A stretch of DNA of 10,653 nucleotides from Desulfobacteraceae bacterium (GTDB taxonomy: Bacteria > Desulfobacterota > Desulfobacteria > Desulfobacterales > SURF-15). Made by a program: the position numbers and the translations under genes. The DNA lies in NCBI GenBank assembly GCA_003599475.1, contig QZKK01000020.1:1-10653 (forward strand), given 5' to 3'. This document shows positions 1-7,233 of this stretch, one piece after another; the stretch's first letter is position 1, and each line of letters begins with the position of its first letter. Under the pieces are notes generated by a model that saw nothing but the letters and a program-made list of their open reading frames with translations, made no database searches and was not told where the DNA came from.

Positions 1-697
1 GATCCGGGTCCTGTCGAAATTCGAACTTGGTGATGCCGATGTTGCGGTCCCCTCCGGCAATCAGAACAGGGACAATCGCCGGATGCATTTGCAGCAGACC
101 GGGGAGGTCGAAGCCGGCACCGTCGGTAATCAGATAAACGGTATCCTCCCGGGAGGGGTCCACAAAGGAAAGTGCAAGGGCTACGGCCTGTTCCAATCTG
201 CCGGGGGCATCCCGGGGACGAAGGGTTTCGACCAGACTCTTTGCCTCATTTGGATCGTCTATAAATCCGGAGGCAAGCTTCGGCTCCCGGCCGGCTTCGA
301 TCATCAGGATCTTTTGATTTTTTTGCCGCCGGTCGATCAGGGCGCGCATCTTTTCCCTGGCAAGCTCGAACCGGGTCCCCTGGCCGGTCCGGGTCTTCAT
401 GCTTGCGCTGGTATCGACCACCAGGATCATGTCGCCTGTTTTTACCGTAAGAAAGGACCAGACCGGCCGGGAAAGTGCCAAAGCGGCCAGCGCGACAAGG
501 GATATCTGCAGCAGCAGGGGGAGACTTTGCCTTATTTTTTCGAACATTCGACCGCCGGTCCGCTCCTTCGATACCTGCTGCCATAAAAATAGGTTGGTCA
601 CCTCGAGGGGCCGGGGTCTGGGCTTCAAGGCGTGAATCAGGAGAAGAACCGGGATAAGCCCCAGGACCGCCAGCATGCCGGGATTTAGAAGCTGCAT
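1..697 (-). CDS. BatA-like VWA membrane protein, C-terminus cut off by window edge
   Basis: Last visible gene of the minus-strand operon; 232 codons are present and the frame is still open at base 1. Two hydrophobic segments (about residues 8-23 and 60-78) bracket a short cytoplasmic-type loop rich in Arg/Lys/Pro, the usual BatA N-terminal (aerotolerance regulator N) layout. A von Willebrand A domain follows, with a MIDAS metal site DTSAS at residues 95-99 and a later ITDG strand end at 190-193. VWA proteins of this family are membrane-anchored partners of MoxR ATPases, and the upstream moxR and DUF58 genes support that pairing. The ATG at 697 lies 6 nt after the DUF58 stop, with GGAG about 11 nt before it; an earlier ATG at 702 is out of frame. 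The full protein, often much longer in this family with a C-terminal amidotransferase-like region, cannot be judged here. Confidence 0.85.
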   Translation of the reverse strand, partial: MQLLNPGMLAVLGLIPVLLLIHALKPRPRPLEVTNLFLWQQVSKERTGGRMFEKIRQSLPLLLQISLVALAALALSRPVWSFLTVKTGDMILVVDTSASMKTRTGQGTRFELAREKMRALIDRRQKNQKILMIEAGREPKLASGFIDDPNEAKSLVETLRPRDAPGRLEQAVALALSFVDPSREDTVYLITDGAGFDLPGLLQMHPAIVPVLIAGGDRNIGITKFEFRQDPD

Positions 698-703
698 CGC
701 ATG

Positions 704-1603
704 TCACGCTCCGGAAGAAAAAAGAGTTCTTTTTGTCAAATAGTCCAATAAAAAATCTTCGAAGGCAGTTTTTGTATCCAGCAGATAGTAGTTGATTCCG
801 TATCGGCTGCAATGGGTTTGGATGTCGGAGAGATAGGTGCCGACCCTTTTCCGATACTGCTCGAGCAGCGGCAAATCCAGAAGGATCGGTTTCTTCTCAC
901 CGGTCTCCGCATCCGTAAGCAGGAAGTTTCCGGTTTGAGGTCCGTAGATTTCCTCATGGGCAAGAACCTGGAGCAGATGCACATCGAATTTTCGATGCGT
1001 CAATGCCAGGAGTCCGTCCTGATAGCCCTTTGGATCGAAAAGATCGCTGATGACGACTGCGATTCCCGGCTTCCTGCACACGGCGGCATACCCTGCAAGG
1101 CATGCATCGAGATCGGTCTTTCCGGAGGGTATAAGGGACGCCAGAAAGCGCAGGATCTCGGGATACTTCTTTTTGCCCCGGGCCGGAAGTCTGTGCTCGA
1201 AAATGGTCTCCGCAAAACACATCAATCCGATTTTATCGAGATTTGAAAGGCAGATGTAGCTGACGGCCGCTGCGATCCTCAGGGCGCAGACGTATTTGGG
1301 AGGGGAGCCGGCGGCCATCGATCGGCTCATATCCAGAAGGATATGAACGGTCTGGCTTTCTTCGGCATGAAATAATTTGATAAACAGCTTGTCGAGCCGT
1401 CCGTACACGCTCCAATCGACATACCGAAGATCGTCGCCCGGATGGTATTTTCGGTAGTCCAGAAATTCAAGACCTTCTCCGGTCTGCAAGGACCTGTGGT
1501 CGCCCCTTTCGGGACCCTTTACGCCCCTTTTGGTGATGATTTTCAGTATTTCAAGCTTCTCTAAAAACGCATCGTCGATAAACGACGCAACGGAATCTCC
1601 CAT
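704..1603 (-). CDS. DUF58 domain protein (VWA-like MoxR partner)
   Basis: A 299-aa soluble protein of the DUF58 family, which almost always sits beside moxR. The family signature is clear: DYRKYHPGDDLRYVDW at residues 49-64, then a VWA-like metal site LDMSRSM at 90-96 and a second acidic strand VISDLFD at 184-190. There is no N-terminal membrane segment, so it is the short DUF58 form, probably a cytoplasmic adaptor between the ATPase and membrane VWA proteins (inference). Start choice is uncertain. The ATG at 1603 fits the family's N-terminus but is embedded in a 7-bp repeat array and has no Shine-Dalgarno sequence. An in-frame ATG at 1642 would add 13 residues (MVTKSKIQNPKSK) encoded by the repeats themselves, also with only a poor ribosome site. 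The gene ends 6 nt before the BatA-like gene. Confidence 0.9.
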   Translation of the reverse strand: MGDSVASFIDDAFLEKLEILKIITKRGVKGPERGDHRSLQTGEGLEFLDYRKYHPGDDLRYVDWSVYGRLDKLFIKLFHAEESQTVHILLDMSRSMAAGSPPKYVCALRIAAAVSYICLSNLDKIGLMCFAETIFEHRLPARGKKKYPEILRFLASLIPSGKTDLDACLAGYAAVCRKPGIAVVISDLFDPKGYQDGLLALTHRKFDVHLLQVLAHEEIYGPQTGNFLLTDAETGEKKPILLDLPLLEQYRKRVGTYLSDIQTHCSRYGINYYLLDTKTAFEDFLLDYLTKRTLFSSGA

Positions 1604-1704
1604 TTTAGATTTTGGATTTTGGATTTTAGATTTTGTAACCATTCATCCATTCACTCGAGTCATCAGTTATCTTGTCTTCAATCTTCAATCTTCAATCTAA
1701 AATC
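1602..1704. repeat. Two arrays of imperfect 7-bp repeats filling the moxR-DUF58 junction
   Basis: On the plus strand 1602-1636 reads as five consecutive heptamers (ATTTTAG, ATTTTGG, ATTTTGG, ATTTTAG, ATTTTGT). A second array at 1675-1704 reads TCTTCAA three times, then TCTAAAA and TC. About 38 bp lies between them and includes a minor duplication (GAATGG twice on the minus strand). The right array overlaps the moxR stop codon (1697-1699); the left array contains the candidate DUF58 ATG (1601-1603). The other junctions of this operon that can be seen are 4-bp overlaps or a 6-nt gap, so this block looks like an insertion or local expansion. Short tandemly repeated heptamers are known in cyanobacteria; their function there is unresolved. 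No hairpin or terminator is evident. Confidence 0.8.
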
Positions 1705-2692
1705 GCTCTGTTTCCGGGACATGGGTAAGAATTTCGTCGACCATTTCATCTTCATCCAGCCCCTCGGCTTCTCCTTTGATGTTCAGGACGATCCGATGTC
1801 GCAGGGCGGGTTTTGCCACCGCCCTGATATCGTCGATGGACACATTGAATCGCCCGGCCAGAAGAGCCGATACCTTGCCGGCCAGAACCAGGGACTGCAC
1901 CCCTCTGGGACTCGCACCGTAGAGTACGAACCGATTGGTCTTTTCAGCGGCAAAGGAATCCCCCGGATGGCTGGCCAAGGCGAGTCGGATCGCATAATCT
2001 TTCACATGGGTCGCAATGGGAACCTGTTTGATCCACCGCTTCATTTCAAGAATCTCAGCGGCATGGGCAACGGGTTCAAGCTCGGGAAACCGGTCCTCGG
2101 TGGTCTTGTCGACAATCTCATGAAGCTGTTTACGGCCGGGATAATCGATTTTCAGCTTGAAGAAAAACCGGTCGATCTGGGCTTCGGGCAGCGGGTACGT
2201 TCCTTCCATCTCGATGGGATTCTGGGTGGCAAGAACCATAAACGGCGGCGGCAGCGGATATTCCGTCCCGAAAATGGTGACCCTTTCCTCCTGCATCGCC
2301 TCCAGCAGCGCAGACTGCGTCTTCGGACTGGCTCGGTTGATTTCATCCGCCAGGATGAGCTGGCCGAAAACAGGCCCCTTGAAAAATTCGAATCTACGGC
2401 CCCCCTTTTCGTCCTCTTTGACGATATTTGTTCCAAGAATGTCTGCCGGCATCAGGTCCGGAGTAAACTGGATTCGGGAATACTTCAGGTCCAGGATTTT
2501 ACTCAGCGACCGGACGATGAGGGTTTTCCCCAGCCCCGGCACCCCTTCGATCAACGCATGGCCGCCGCAGAGCAGGCAGATATATAAGTTCCGGATCAAG
2601 ACCTGCTGCCCGACGATGACTTTCGAAAGCGCCTGCACGATCCGCTCGAAATGCTGCCGGATCGAATCCGCCTTCTCGTTGCTTTGATTCAC
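1697..2692 (-). CDS. MoxR family AAA+ ATPase
   Basis: A 331-aa ATPase of the MoxR branch of AAA+ proteins, full length for the family. Walker A GVPGLGKT lies at residues 50-57, Walker B LILADEIN at 112-119 (D116, E117), and the MoxR hallmark SALLEAMQE at 127-135. Sensor 1 is ATQNPIE at 155-161, followed by the PLPEAQIDRF segment, and the C-terminal lid carries SPRG at 261-264 and ALRHRI near 297-301. MoxR proteins are thought to be chaperones that use ATP to mature or remodel protein complexes together with VWA-domain partners; DUF58 and VWA genes follow directly. Translation starts at GTG 2692, overlapping the stop of the upstream gene in a GTGA, so the two are probably translationally coupled. 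The stop codon lies inside a 7-bp repeat array. It is cytoplasmic, with no membrane segment. Confidence 0.95.
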   Translation of the reverse strand: MNQSNEKADSIRQHFERIVQALSKVIVGQQVLIRNLYICLLCGGHALIEGVPGLGKTLIVRSLSKILDLKYSRIQFTPDLMPADILGTNIVKEDEKGGRRFEFFKGPVFGQLILADEINRASPKTQSALLEAMQEERVTIFGTEYPLPPPFMVLATQNPIEMEGTYPLPEAQIDRFFFKLKIDYPGRKQLHEIVDKTTEDRFPELEPVAHAAEILEMKRWIKQVPIATHVKDYAIRLALASHPGDSFAAEKTNRFVLYGASPRGVQSLVLAGKVSALLAGRFNVSIDDIRAVAKPALRHRIVLNIKGEAEGLDEDEMVDEILTHVPETERF

Positions 2693-4191
2693 GGTCCGCT
2701 TATTTCCCTTCCCAACCCGATGGATAGAAAGTAGTTTTTTATGTAAGTTCGATAATTTTCGGGGATCTCTTCCTTCAGCAAAATCCCTTCCAGCTCCTTA
2801 CGATAGGATCGGGTGACGTCCTCTTTTTCTCCCTTTGCCTTCCCGATTGCGGTCAGCGACCGGATCTGAACGCTGTAATCCTGGTTCTGATCGGGAAGCA
2901 TTTTGTCCTGCACGGCGGGTGCTTTCAGTCTTTTCAGGGCGTAAGGCTCTGTAAGGCCATTTTCGGATTTGCCGCGTCCGGGCGATGAAGAAAAATCTTC
3001 GCCCGATCCCCTCCCGTCGTCTTCCTCCGGACCGAAGCCGGCCTGCCCTCCATCGGCATCGCCTTCCCGATTGCCTGAATCGGATCCGCTACCTCCTGGA
3101 TCGGATCGGGTCCGGCCGCCCGACCGGCTTTGCCTGCCATGATCCGGAGAATCGGAAGCATCCCTTTCCGGTTCTGCGGTACCCGAAGCTTCCGGTCCGG
3201 AGCCCGCTGCAGCGGATTGTGATTTTTCCGGTTGATCCAGTCGATCGATGAGCTGCTCTAAAAACTGTTCGATCCGGTAGTGTTCGCCGAGTGCGGCCAG
3301 ATCTTCGGCGATCGCTTCCGGAACCTGATTTTCAAACAATCGATCCAGCATGGCGTTGAGCCTTTTAAGCTGATAGAAAGACATTGCCTCCCCACGCCGC
3401 GTCTGCAGCGCAGGCATATCCTCGATGCCGTCGGCCTCCAGTTTCGCCGCAAGCGTTCTAGAGAGAAGTGCCTTTTCGTTTTGGATCTCCTCGAGCATTC
3501 GATCCAGGGATCGGCGAAGGCTTTTACGTCCGATGGAGGGCTCTTCAAGCGTTTTGGCGAGGTTTTCCATCTCCTTTTCGATCTTTTCGGTTCCCGCCGG
3601 TTTGGCTGCCCTGGTTCGATTGATTCGACCGGATGGATGCTGTTTGATCATGGTGTGGATGTGGTCTAACGTCTTCAGGTCGATGCGGTCCCCTCTCGAA
3701 TCCGGGGAAGCAGGTTTAATCGAGGCGATGCCGATGTTGATCAGGATCAACACCGGAAAAAGCAGGTGCACGAATGAAAATCGTTTCGGGAAAAGCTCCT
3801 CCTTGTCCAGGCGGCTGAGGCATCGACCGGCGTCTGCAAGCAGCGAATCGACCCAATCGGAACGAATCCCGAGACGGTGGTATTCATAGGCGGTGCTGAC
3901 TCTGTCCTGAAGCTTCAGGCGGGTATCGATATCGATCAATCGATCTAAAAAGCTTTTTCTTCCGATATAGGTGTAAACCAACGAAAGACCGAAGGCGGCT
4001 GCGACGGCCATCGCATAAAAGAAATCCTTTCTTATCGCAGGAGAAGCGATTATCTTTTCCGCTGCTGCTGCTGCGGTGAAAATACAGAGAAAGATTGCCG
4101 AACCGGTCCAAAGAACCTGCCGGAGTGCACGGATGCGAAGAAGCTTTCTTACTCTTGAAATGCCGTCTGAAAACTGCGTTTCGCTGCTCAC
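2689..4191 (-). CDS. Membrane protein with helical region and long Gly/Ser/Asp-rich linker
   Basis: A 500-aa protein of the type found next to moxR/DUF58 genes; it resembles DUF4175-like membrane proteins but I do not assign a family with certainty. Visible layout: hydrophobic segments at about residues 27-45, 57-77 and 139-157; a charged, probably helical stretch at 200-325; a low-complexity Gly/Ser/Asp/Arg linker at about 325-412; and a conserved-looking helical tail ending in IPENYRTYIKNYF (476-488). The start is taken as GTG 4191. It overlaps the preceding stop as GTGA and has GGAG 8 nt upstream. The frame stays open for 100 codons further upstream, but that part runs antisense-like through the neighbour and reads as non-protein (many Cys, no membrane pattern). 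The likely role is a membrane scaffold for the ATPase complex (inference). Confidence 0.8.
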   Translation of the reverse strand: MSSETQFSDGISRVRKLLRIRALRQVLWTGSAIFLCIFTAAAAAEKIIASPAIRKDFFYAMAVAAAFGLSLVYTYIGRKSFLDRLIDIDTRLKLQDRVSTAYEYHRLGIRSDWVDSLLADAGRCLSRLDKEELFPKRFSFVHLLFPVLILINIGIASIKPASPDSRGDRIDLKTLDHIHTMIKQHPSGRINRTRAAKPAGTEKIEKEMENLAKTLEEPSIGRKSLRRSLDRMLEEIQNEKALLSRTLAAKLEADGIEDMPALQTRRGEAMSFYQLKRLNAMLDRLFENQVPEAIAEDLAALGEHYRIEQFLEQLIDRLDQPEKSQSAAAGSGPEASGTAEPERDASDSPDHGRQSRSGGRTRSDPGGSGSDSGNREGDADGGQAGFGPEEDDGRGSGEDFSSSPGRGKSENGLTEPYALKRLKAPAVQDKMLPDQNQDYSVQIRSLTAIGKAKGEKEDVTRSYRKELEGILLKEEIPENYRTYIKNYFLSIGLGREISGP

Positions 4192-4937
4192 TCCGTTTTC
4201 TCCGTTCTGACATTTTTGGAAACAAGAACATTGTCGATAACCGTCAAGAGGAGAATCGCACAGGCTGCCGCCGCGACATAGATCCGATACGAATCCTGAA
4301 GCGGGTTCTGGACCCCTTTGTTCATATGATACAGCAGAAGCAACGGATTCAGCGCAGCAGAATAAGCTGCGGTTGCAAACAGGAGCAAAATGCCGAACAC
4401 CCGGACGGTCAGATAACCGGCATAGCTGAGCCTGCCCCAGAGGAGGTAGACGAAAAAGCCGAATACCCTGCAGAGCAGAGAGGTGATCCACAGAACCGAT
4501 ACCGCTTCCGCAAAAACGGCGGCGGACACCCCCGAGATGGAGGAGGCTACCAGCAGCAGCGGAAGAAACGGCAGGATCAGAAAAATCGTATGCAATAGAA
4601 ATCCTTTCAGTCCGTATCGTAAAAAATTTCTCTCTGTTTCATGGGTCGAGACCTCTTTTCGAAAGTAAGGAAGATCGTCCTGTTTGACCATTTCACCGCG
4701 ACCGCAACGAAGATTCAGATAAGCCTGTACGAGGGCAGCCGTTGAAAAAACCTGAAAAAACAGAAGCGGTTCGCTGTTTGTGCCGATAAACCGGAACAAT
4801 TCCTGCCGGGGCCAGAATAACAGCAGCACGCATCCGACAATGTATAGACCGGTTGCCGTGGCGGAGAGCAACGGCGGCGAAAAGAAAGGAGCCAGCGATC
4901 TTTCGGAGTCATCGGTTAAAAATTCAGTCCGCATCAT
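4188..4937 (-). CDS. Polytopic membrane protein, unknown function
   Basis: A 249-aa hydrophobic protein with about six predicted membrane segments, roughly residues 22-43, 56-76, 110-131, 135-160, 173-195 and 217-236. A basic/acidic loop lies at 78-109 and the short tail KNVRTEKTE is polar. I recognise no catalytic motif. It overlaps both neighbours by 4 bp: its ATG forms an ATGA with the 661-aa gene's stop, and its stop forms a GTGA with the next start. It must therefore be co-translated with them and probably makes a membrane part of the same complex. An immediate second ATG (codon 2) is an equally good start. Similarity to permease-like subunits is only general, so a transport role would be a guess. 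Confidence 0.85.
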   Translation of the reverse strand: MMRTEFLTDDSERSLAPFFSPPLLSATATGLYIVGCVLLLFWPRQELFRFIGTNSEPLLFFQVFSTAALVQAYLNLRCGRGEMVKQDDLPYFRKEVSTHETERNFLRYGLKGFLLHTIFLILPFLPLLLVASSISGVSAAVFAEAVSVLWITSLLCRVFGFFVYLLWGRLSYAGYLTVRVFGILLLFATAAYSAALNPLLLLYHMNKGVQNPLQDSYRIYVAAAACAILLLTVIDNVLVSKNVRTEKTE

Positions 4938-6919
4938 AGACGCTCTACCGGAATTTCAAAGCTGATCATCGTAAGATTTTCACCCTGGATCCCGTCTTCG
5001 GTGAAGGCGGCTTCGATGATGCCCGATTGAATCCAGCCCATGAAAAACACGACATCCTGCCTGGGTTGATATTTCGACGCAACCAGCGGTATGACACTCG
5101 CTGCCAGATGACCGCGCATGCCTGCGGGAAAGCGCGGGACCCCGGTCGTTTCCGGATGCGCGAGAAGCCTTTCGGATTCCGCTGCAGCCAATCGGTCTGT
5201 GTCGGACAGGTCCTGCCCCGGAGCAGCGAAGTTTTTTTTCTCCTTGGGCCCCACATTGCCCAACGGCAGAAATCGGCCGTCAAAATAGGCCAGGCAGCCC
5301 GTGACTTCATAAAGGCTTTCGTTGTCGATCGCGATGCGAAGCGATTTTCCGCTCAAAAGCGCCCTGGCGGAGACGGGAAATTCCATGCTCGAATCCATTT
5401 TAAAAAAGTTGTGAGACCATTTTTTGGAATACCCTGCGATCTTCCGGCCTGAATCTGTTTCCATCAGTACGTACCGGTTGGGGAGCTTTTCGCCCGAAGG
5501 TTCATACAGAAGATGGGAAATCGGATATTCGGATGATCCGAAGCCGACGGCAAACGGCACATCCCTGATCGAATACAGGCCGATGATGGTTTTCCCGGAC
5601 GCCGTCATTCCCCGATCGGCAACATTGAGCTGAGAAAAACTGTTATACGTCAGGCGCATTGTTTCATACGGCAGAAAGAATCCTCCATAACCGGCTGCGA
5701 TAGCTGCAGCGATTGAAAACATCAGACCGGCAACCAGGACCCTCCTGCTTCCTTTCCGTTTTTCAAGCCGTTTGAAAATGAAACCGGCCAGGCAGAGATA
5801 GATGAAAACGAAAAGGAAAGGCGGCCAAAAGCCCGGAAAACGGGCGGTCATGCCCGATAGCATGGCATCGAGGATTTTTTGATCGGCTAAATCGACGGAT
5901 AACTTCTTCGGCAGTGGTTTCAGGGAAAGCATCCTGCCCCAGAAAGCCTTTCGCATCTCCCACCGGCTGAAGGGAGGGTTCTGAATATCAAAGGTTAGAA
6001 AGACAACTTTCCCGTTGCCGGTTTCCCTTTGGATGATCAGCGGACAGTTTTCTTGCGCCAGCAAAACATCTGAGTTTTGGATTTTGACATCCAGAACGAG
6101 AAATGGGTCCGGGCTCTTCAGCGGTTGACCCGAAAATTTTTCGAATGCATCGAGCTCGGAAAATTTCCGGTGTCCGTGTATGGTCATGGGCAGAAGATGC
6201 TGAATCCGTTTCCCCGCCAAATAGCCGTAATTGGCGCCCGCTGTCATCACAAGGTAGCCCCCCCTGCGGATCCACTGGATCAATGCGGTAAACTGCGCCT
6301 CTCTGAGACGGTTTAGCATTTCCCCATTTAATATCAGCATCTCCACTCCGTCATAACCGAACCACGCCTCAGGGAGCTCGACGGAGCGTGCGGGTACAGC
6401 CAGGACTTTTTCCGGCAATGCCGCTAGAAAGTCCGGGGTCATGGCGGGATCCATAACGACGGCAAGTCCTCTGGTCGAATAGTATGACCGGAGGCTTACG
6501 GAATGGGAGATGAGGGTTTTATCGCCCGTTCTGAATCGAAGGATCAGATCATGCACAGGAGAGTCGATCAGGACTGCAAACGAGCGGAGCTGTTTCGAAT
6601 GATAGGGAAGCTCCAAATCCGCGGCATGGATTCTCTGGTGGACATCCTTGCGGTATTCGCTTCCGGATGTGACGACAACCTCCAACGTCCCTTCTTTCGC
6701 CCTGCCCCTGTTCTCGAGAACGACCGTCAACGGGGTCCATTTTTCGATCTCGAAACGGCTGTTGAAGCCCAAGAAATAGTTCATGGACAAAGTCGAGGCT
6801 TCAGCAGGCACCGCAAACATCGTCGTGAACAAGAAGAGGCAGCAAAGAATCCGGTTCGAGGTTAGCGCAAGCCCGTGTTTTTTATCCTCGGATACCGTGG
6901 CGGGGTTTTTCCGCTGCAT
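4934..6919 (-). CDS. Exported membrane-anchored protein with amidotransferase-like domain
   Basis: First gene of the operon, 661 aa. Residues 22-41 form a signal-peptide-like hydrophobic stretch ending in VPAEA, a plausible signal peptidase I site before Ser42. Residues 44-145 look like a beta-sandwich (WTPLTVVLENRG). Residues 150-330 resemble the class I glutamine amidotransferase-like fold seen in MoxR-associated proteins, with IQWIRRGGYLVMTAG at 214-228 where a catalytic Cys/His triad is not evident, so it is probably non-enzymatic. Two membrane segments follow at about 363-382 and 393-416, then a 245-residue polar C-terminal half. Both large halves probably face the periplasm, joined by a membrane hairpin (inference from hydrophobicity). 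ATG 6919 has AGGA 7 nt upstream. Its stop overlaps the next start as ATGA. Confidence 0.85.
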   Translation of the reverse strand: MQRKNPATVSEDKKHGLALTSNRILCCLFLFTTMFAVPAEASTLSMNYFLGFNSRFEIEKWTPLTVVLENRGRAKEGTLEVVVTSGSEYRKDVHQRIHAADLELPYHSKQLRSFAVLIDSPVHDLILRFRTGDKTLISHSVSLRSYYSTRGLAVVMDPAMTPDFLAALPEKVLAVPARSVELPEAWFGYDGVEMLILNGEMLNRLREAQFTALIQWIRRGGYLVMTAGANYGYLAGKRIQHLLPMTIHGHRKFSELDAFEKFSGQPLKSPDPFLVLDVKIQNSDVLLAQENCPLIIQRETGNGKVVFLTFDIQNPPFSRWEMRKAFWGRMLSLKPLPKKLSVDLADQKILDAMLSGMTARFPGFWPPFLFVFIYLCLAGFIFKRLEKRKGSRRVLVAGLMFSIAAAIAAGYGGFFLPYETMRLTYNSFSQLNVADRGMTASGKTIIGLYSIRDVPFAVGFGSSEYPISHLLYEPSGEKLPNRYVLMETDSGRKIAGYSKKWSHNFFKMDSSMEFPVSARALLSGKSLRIAIDNESLYEVTGCLAYFDGRFLPLGNVGPKEKKNFAAPGQDLSDTDRLAAAESERLLAHPETTGVPRFPAGMRGHLAASVIPLVASKYQPRQDVVFFMGWIQSGIIEAAFTEDGIQGENLTMISFEIPVERL

Positions 6920-6944
6920 CGCAACGTCCTAAAGTTTTCGATCA

Positions 6945-6958
6945 GGCCGTCTGCGGCC
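6945..6958 (-). other. Small GC-rich hairpin in the predicted operon leader
   Basis: GGCCG at 6945-6949 pairs with CGGCC at 6954-6958 across a 4-nt loop. It lies between the predicted minus-strand promoter and the Shine-Dalgarno of the 661-aa gene, so it would be in a short 5' leader. The stem is only 5 bp and has no following T-run, so it is not a terminator; a stability or translation effect is possible. Confidence 0.3.
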
Positions 6959-6968
6959 GAACAAAAAC

Positions 6969-6997
6969 ATTTTATCCATATTCCACCGTTTTAACAA
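6969..6997 (-). promoter_or_regulatory. Predicted sigma70-type promoter of the six-gene MoxR operon
   Basis: Read on the minus strand, TTGTTA (6997-6992) and TAAAAT (6974-6969) are separated by exactly 17 nt, matching 4/6 and 5/6 of the sigma70 boxes. Transcription would start near 6962, giving a leader of about 40 nt that includes the AGGA ribosome site before ATG 6919. The -35 match is moderate. The directly adjacent 14-bp repeats suggest help from an activator. Confidence 0.5.
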
Positions 6998-7039
6998 GGA
7001 TGCTCACAACAGGATGCTCAGAACAGGGTGCTCAGAACA
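6998..7039. repeat. Three 14-bp direct repeats abutting the operon promoter
   Basis: On the plus strand the units are GGATGCTCACAACA (6998-7011), GGATGCTCAGAACA (7012-7025) and GGGTGCTCAGAACA (7026-7039), differing at one position per step. The array ends exactly where the minus-strand -35 box begins. A 14-bp period is 1.3 helical turns, so successive sites rotate around the helix. They could bind a regulator cooperatively. They could also belong to the same 7n-period simple-repeat habit seen elsewhere in the window. Confidence 0.75.
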
Positions 7040-7174
7040 CAAATCCAACACGGTTGAACGCGAGGAAGCCCCCCTTGTTTCGAGATCAGGAATGCACCGT
7101 GGCTCAAATCCGTCCGCGTGGCGCTGTCCGGAGAATTTATCGAACAGAAGTTCATTGAACGAAGGCAGTCGAGA
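7040..7174. other. Intergenic stretch with no clear gene
   Basis: This is part of the 365-bp gap between divergent genes. A minus-strand frame from ATG 7203 to a stop at 7018-7020 could encode about 61 aa (MYVGSCMVVNLDC at its start), with its stop inside the 14-bp repeats. It has no Shine-Dalgarno sequence, only fair codon use, and a second overlapping frame of similar length, so I do not call it a gene. The 11-mer AACGCGAGGAA at 7057-7067 recurs exactly at 7217-7227. Confidence 0.4.
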
Positions 7175-7204
7175 TTGACAACCATGCAGGAGCCGACATA
7201 CATA
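7175..7204 (+). promoter_or_regulatory. Predicted promoter of the MFS-phosphoesterase unit
   Basis: A perfect -35 box TTGACA at 7175-7180 is followed after 18 nt by a weak -10 candidate TACATA (7199-7204). Transcription would begin around 7211 and reach the upstream ORF at 7234 after a short leader. The -10 match is only 3/6, so the call rests mainly on the -35 box and position. Confidence 0.35.
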
Positions 7205-7213
7205 GCTTGTCAA
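7175..7213. promoter_or_regulatory. Inverted repeat TTGACAA/TTGTCAA overlapping the promoter
   Basis: TTGACAA (7175-7181) and TTGTCAA (7207-7213) are perfect 7-bp inverted arms, extending imperfectly to about 9 of 11 bp. They are centred about 32 bp apart and bracket the predicted -35 and -10 region. The geometry, about three helical turns, would suit a dimeric regulator or a pair of sites. Chance occurrence is possible at this length. Confidence 0.3.
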
Positions 7214-7233
7214 CCCAACGCGAGGAACATGAA

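Noticed and set aside
246..812. 188-codon minus-strand frame overlapping DUF58 and BatA-like genes
   Set aside because: It is out of frame with both clear protein families and rich in Arg/Pro/Asp typical of a shadow frame. The correct BatA frame starts at 697.
1602..1704. CRISPR-like array
   Set aside because: Units are 7 bp, imperfect and contiguous with no spacers, and no cas genes are present.
1619..2587. Long plus-strand open frame (322 codons) opposite moxR
   Set aside because: It lies wholly antisense to an unmistakable MoxR with intact Walker motifs, and its translation has no recognisable domain. It is a product of GC-rich codon structure.
4192..4491. N-terminal extension of the 500-aa protein to 4491
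   Set aside because: It would overlap the 249-aa gene by 100 codons. The extension lacks protein character, while GTG 4191 has a ribosome site and a GTGA overlap like its neighbour.
7052..7058. GTTGAAC resembling an integron attC core site
   Set aside because: A 7-bp match to GTTRRRY is expected by chance. No inverse core site or paired arms at attC spacing, and no integrase.
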